A stretch of DNA of 64,000 bases from Anaerococcus mediterraneensis (GTDB lineage Bacteria > Bacillota > Clostridia > Tissierellales > Peptoniphilaceae). A program made the position numbers and the translations under genes. The DNA lies in the NCBI RefSeq assembly GCF_900128415.1, contig NZ_LT635772.1:1736001-1800000 (forward strand), given 5' to 3'. Positions within the stretch are counted from its first letter, which is position 1, and every line of letters starts with the position of its first letter. The notes under the pieces are model-generated. The model saw only the letters and a program-made list of their open reading frames with translations, searched no databases and had not been told where the DNA came from. Below are positions 63,757-64,000 of this stretch, in pieces.

Positions 63757-64000
63757 TCACATATTAAAGTGTCTGGCAGGTAGGGTTATAATTTCATTTA
63801 ATTCCTCAGGGAGTTTTATATCTTTTTTTAGGCTGGCAAAGCTTATAATATCCTTGCCATATTTTTTTCTAAGGTCATAGATGGCCTTGTCACAAGATTC
63901 TTTTTTGAAATGTTTTTCACAGTCCAAAAACATATCAAGCTGGCTGGATTCGTCATCTTTTACAAGGTCAATAGCCCTGATGCCCACAGCCCTTACTGGC
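63757..64000 (-). CDS. Y-family DNA polymerase, C-terminal part (cut by right edge)
   Basis: The frame runs from the window edge to a stop at 63,757 (about 80 residues): PVRAVGIRAIDLV, then SSQLDMFLDCEK and AIYDLRKKYGKDIISFASL. This is the little-finger domain and tail of a Y-family (DinB/UmuC-like) polymerase; QLDMF resembles a beta-clamp-binding motif, so this is probably a UmuC-type enzyme distinct from the dinB product at 32,464. A GTG at 63,987 is internal and not the true start. Confidence 0.75.
   Translation of the reverse strand, partial: PVRAVGIRAIDLVKDDESSQLDMFLDCEKHFKKESCDKAIYDLRKKYGKDIISFASLKKDIKLPEELNEIITLPARHFNM

Overview
The window is AT-rich DNA from a low-GC Gram-positive anaerobe. 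Gene order (rimP-nusA-ylxR-infB-rbfA-nrnA-truB-ribF-rpsO-pnp-ftsK-pgsA-recA and polC-ispG-rseP-cdsA-uppS), a PolC-type replicase and the protein sequences suggest a Peptoniphilaceae/Tissierellia-like Firmicute such as Anaerococcus. That assignment is inference from the sequence alone.

Bases 1 to about 25,000 are mobile DNA read almost entirely leftward. The backbone is an integrative conjugative element (ICE) ending just downstream of lysS. It carries a CD1845-type membrane protein, a RepA_N-type initiator with four 23-bp iterons inside its gene, a DnaC-like loader, PcfB, an antirepressor, the coupling protein VirD4, an SSB-like protein and a truncated Maff2. No VirB4 or VirB6 channel genes are in the window. 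virD4 is split by a 6-kb Tn4451-like mobilizable element (15,477-21,470) with a large serine recombinase, TnpW, a DUF3021 protein, a MobA/MobL relaxase, its oriT, DUF3847 and a DMT-family transporter. Removing it with one copy of a 4-bp core restores the virD4 frame. A second MobA/MobL-oriT-DUF3847 module runs off the left edge. Accessory genes include a ClbS/DfsB-like protein followed by a PIN-like nuclease with a zinc ribbon, and an iron-uptake-like module (AraC regulator, near-perfect Fur box, ECF S-T-AA transporter, two YbtPQ/IrtAB-like ABC half-transporters) with two decayed genes.

Bases 25,034 to 47,942 are core chromosome, nearly all on the minus strand: lysS-greA-dusB-coaX, then hpt-tilS-divIC-rqcP, a plus-strand dinB facing recA, pgsA-ftsK, pnp-rpsO, and the ribF-to-rimP translation and ribosome-maturation cluster.

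Bases 48,198 to 55,708 are on the plus strand: a CstA-family transporter, an operon of a CC-motif HesB-like protein with a MoxR ATPase and a VWA protein, and an ABC ATPase/FtsX-type permease pair. Bases 55,764 to 64,000 return to the minus strand with polC-ispG-rseP-cdsA-uppS and the C-terminus of a second Y-family polymerase cut by the right edge.

The most interesting items are the nested insertion in virD4, the repA iterons, two matching nic sites, the Fur-box/ECF/ABC locus, the ClbS-PIN cargo pair, a PolC whose PHP metal site looks erased, and a LysRS with a C-terminal tRNA-binding domain. No tRNA, rRNA or CRISPR array was seen.
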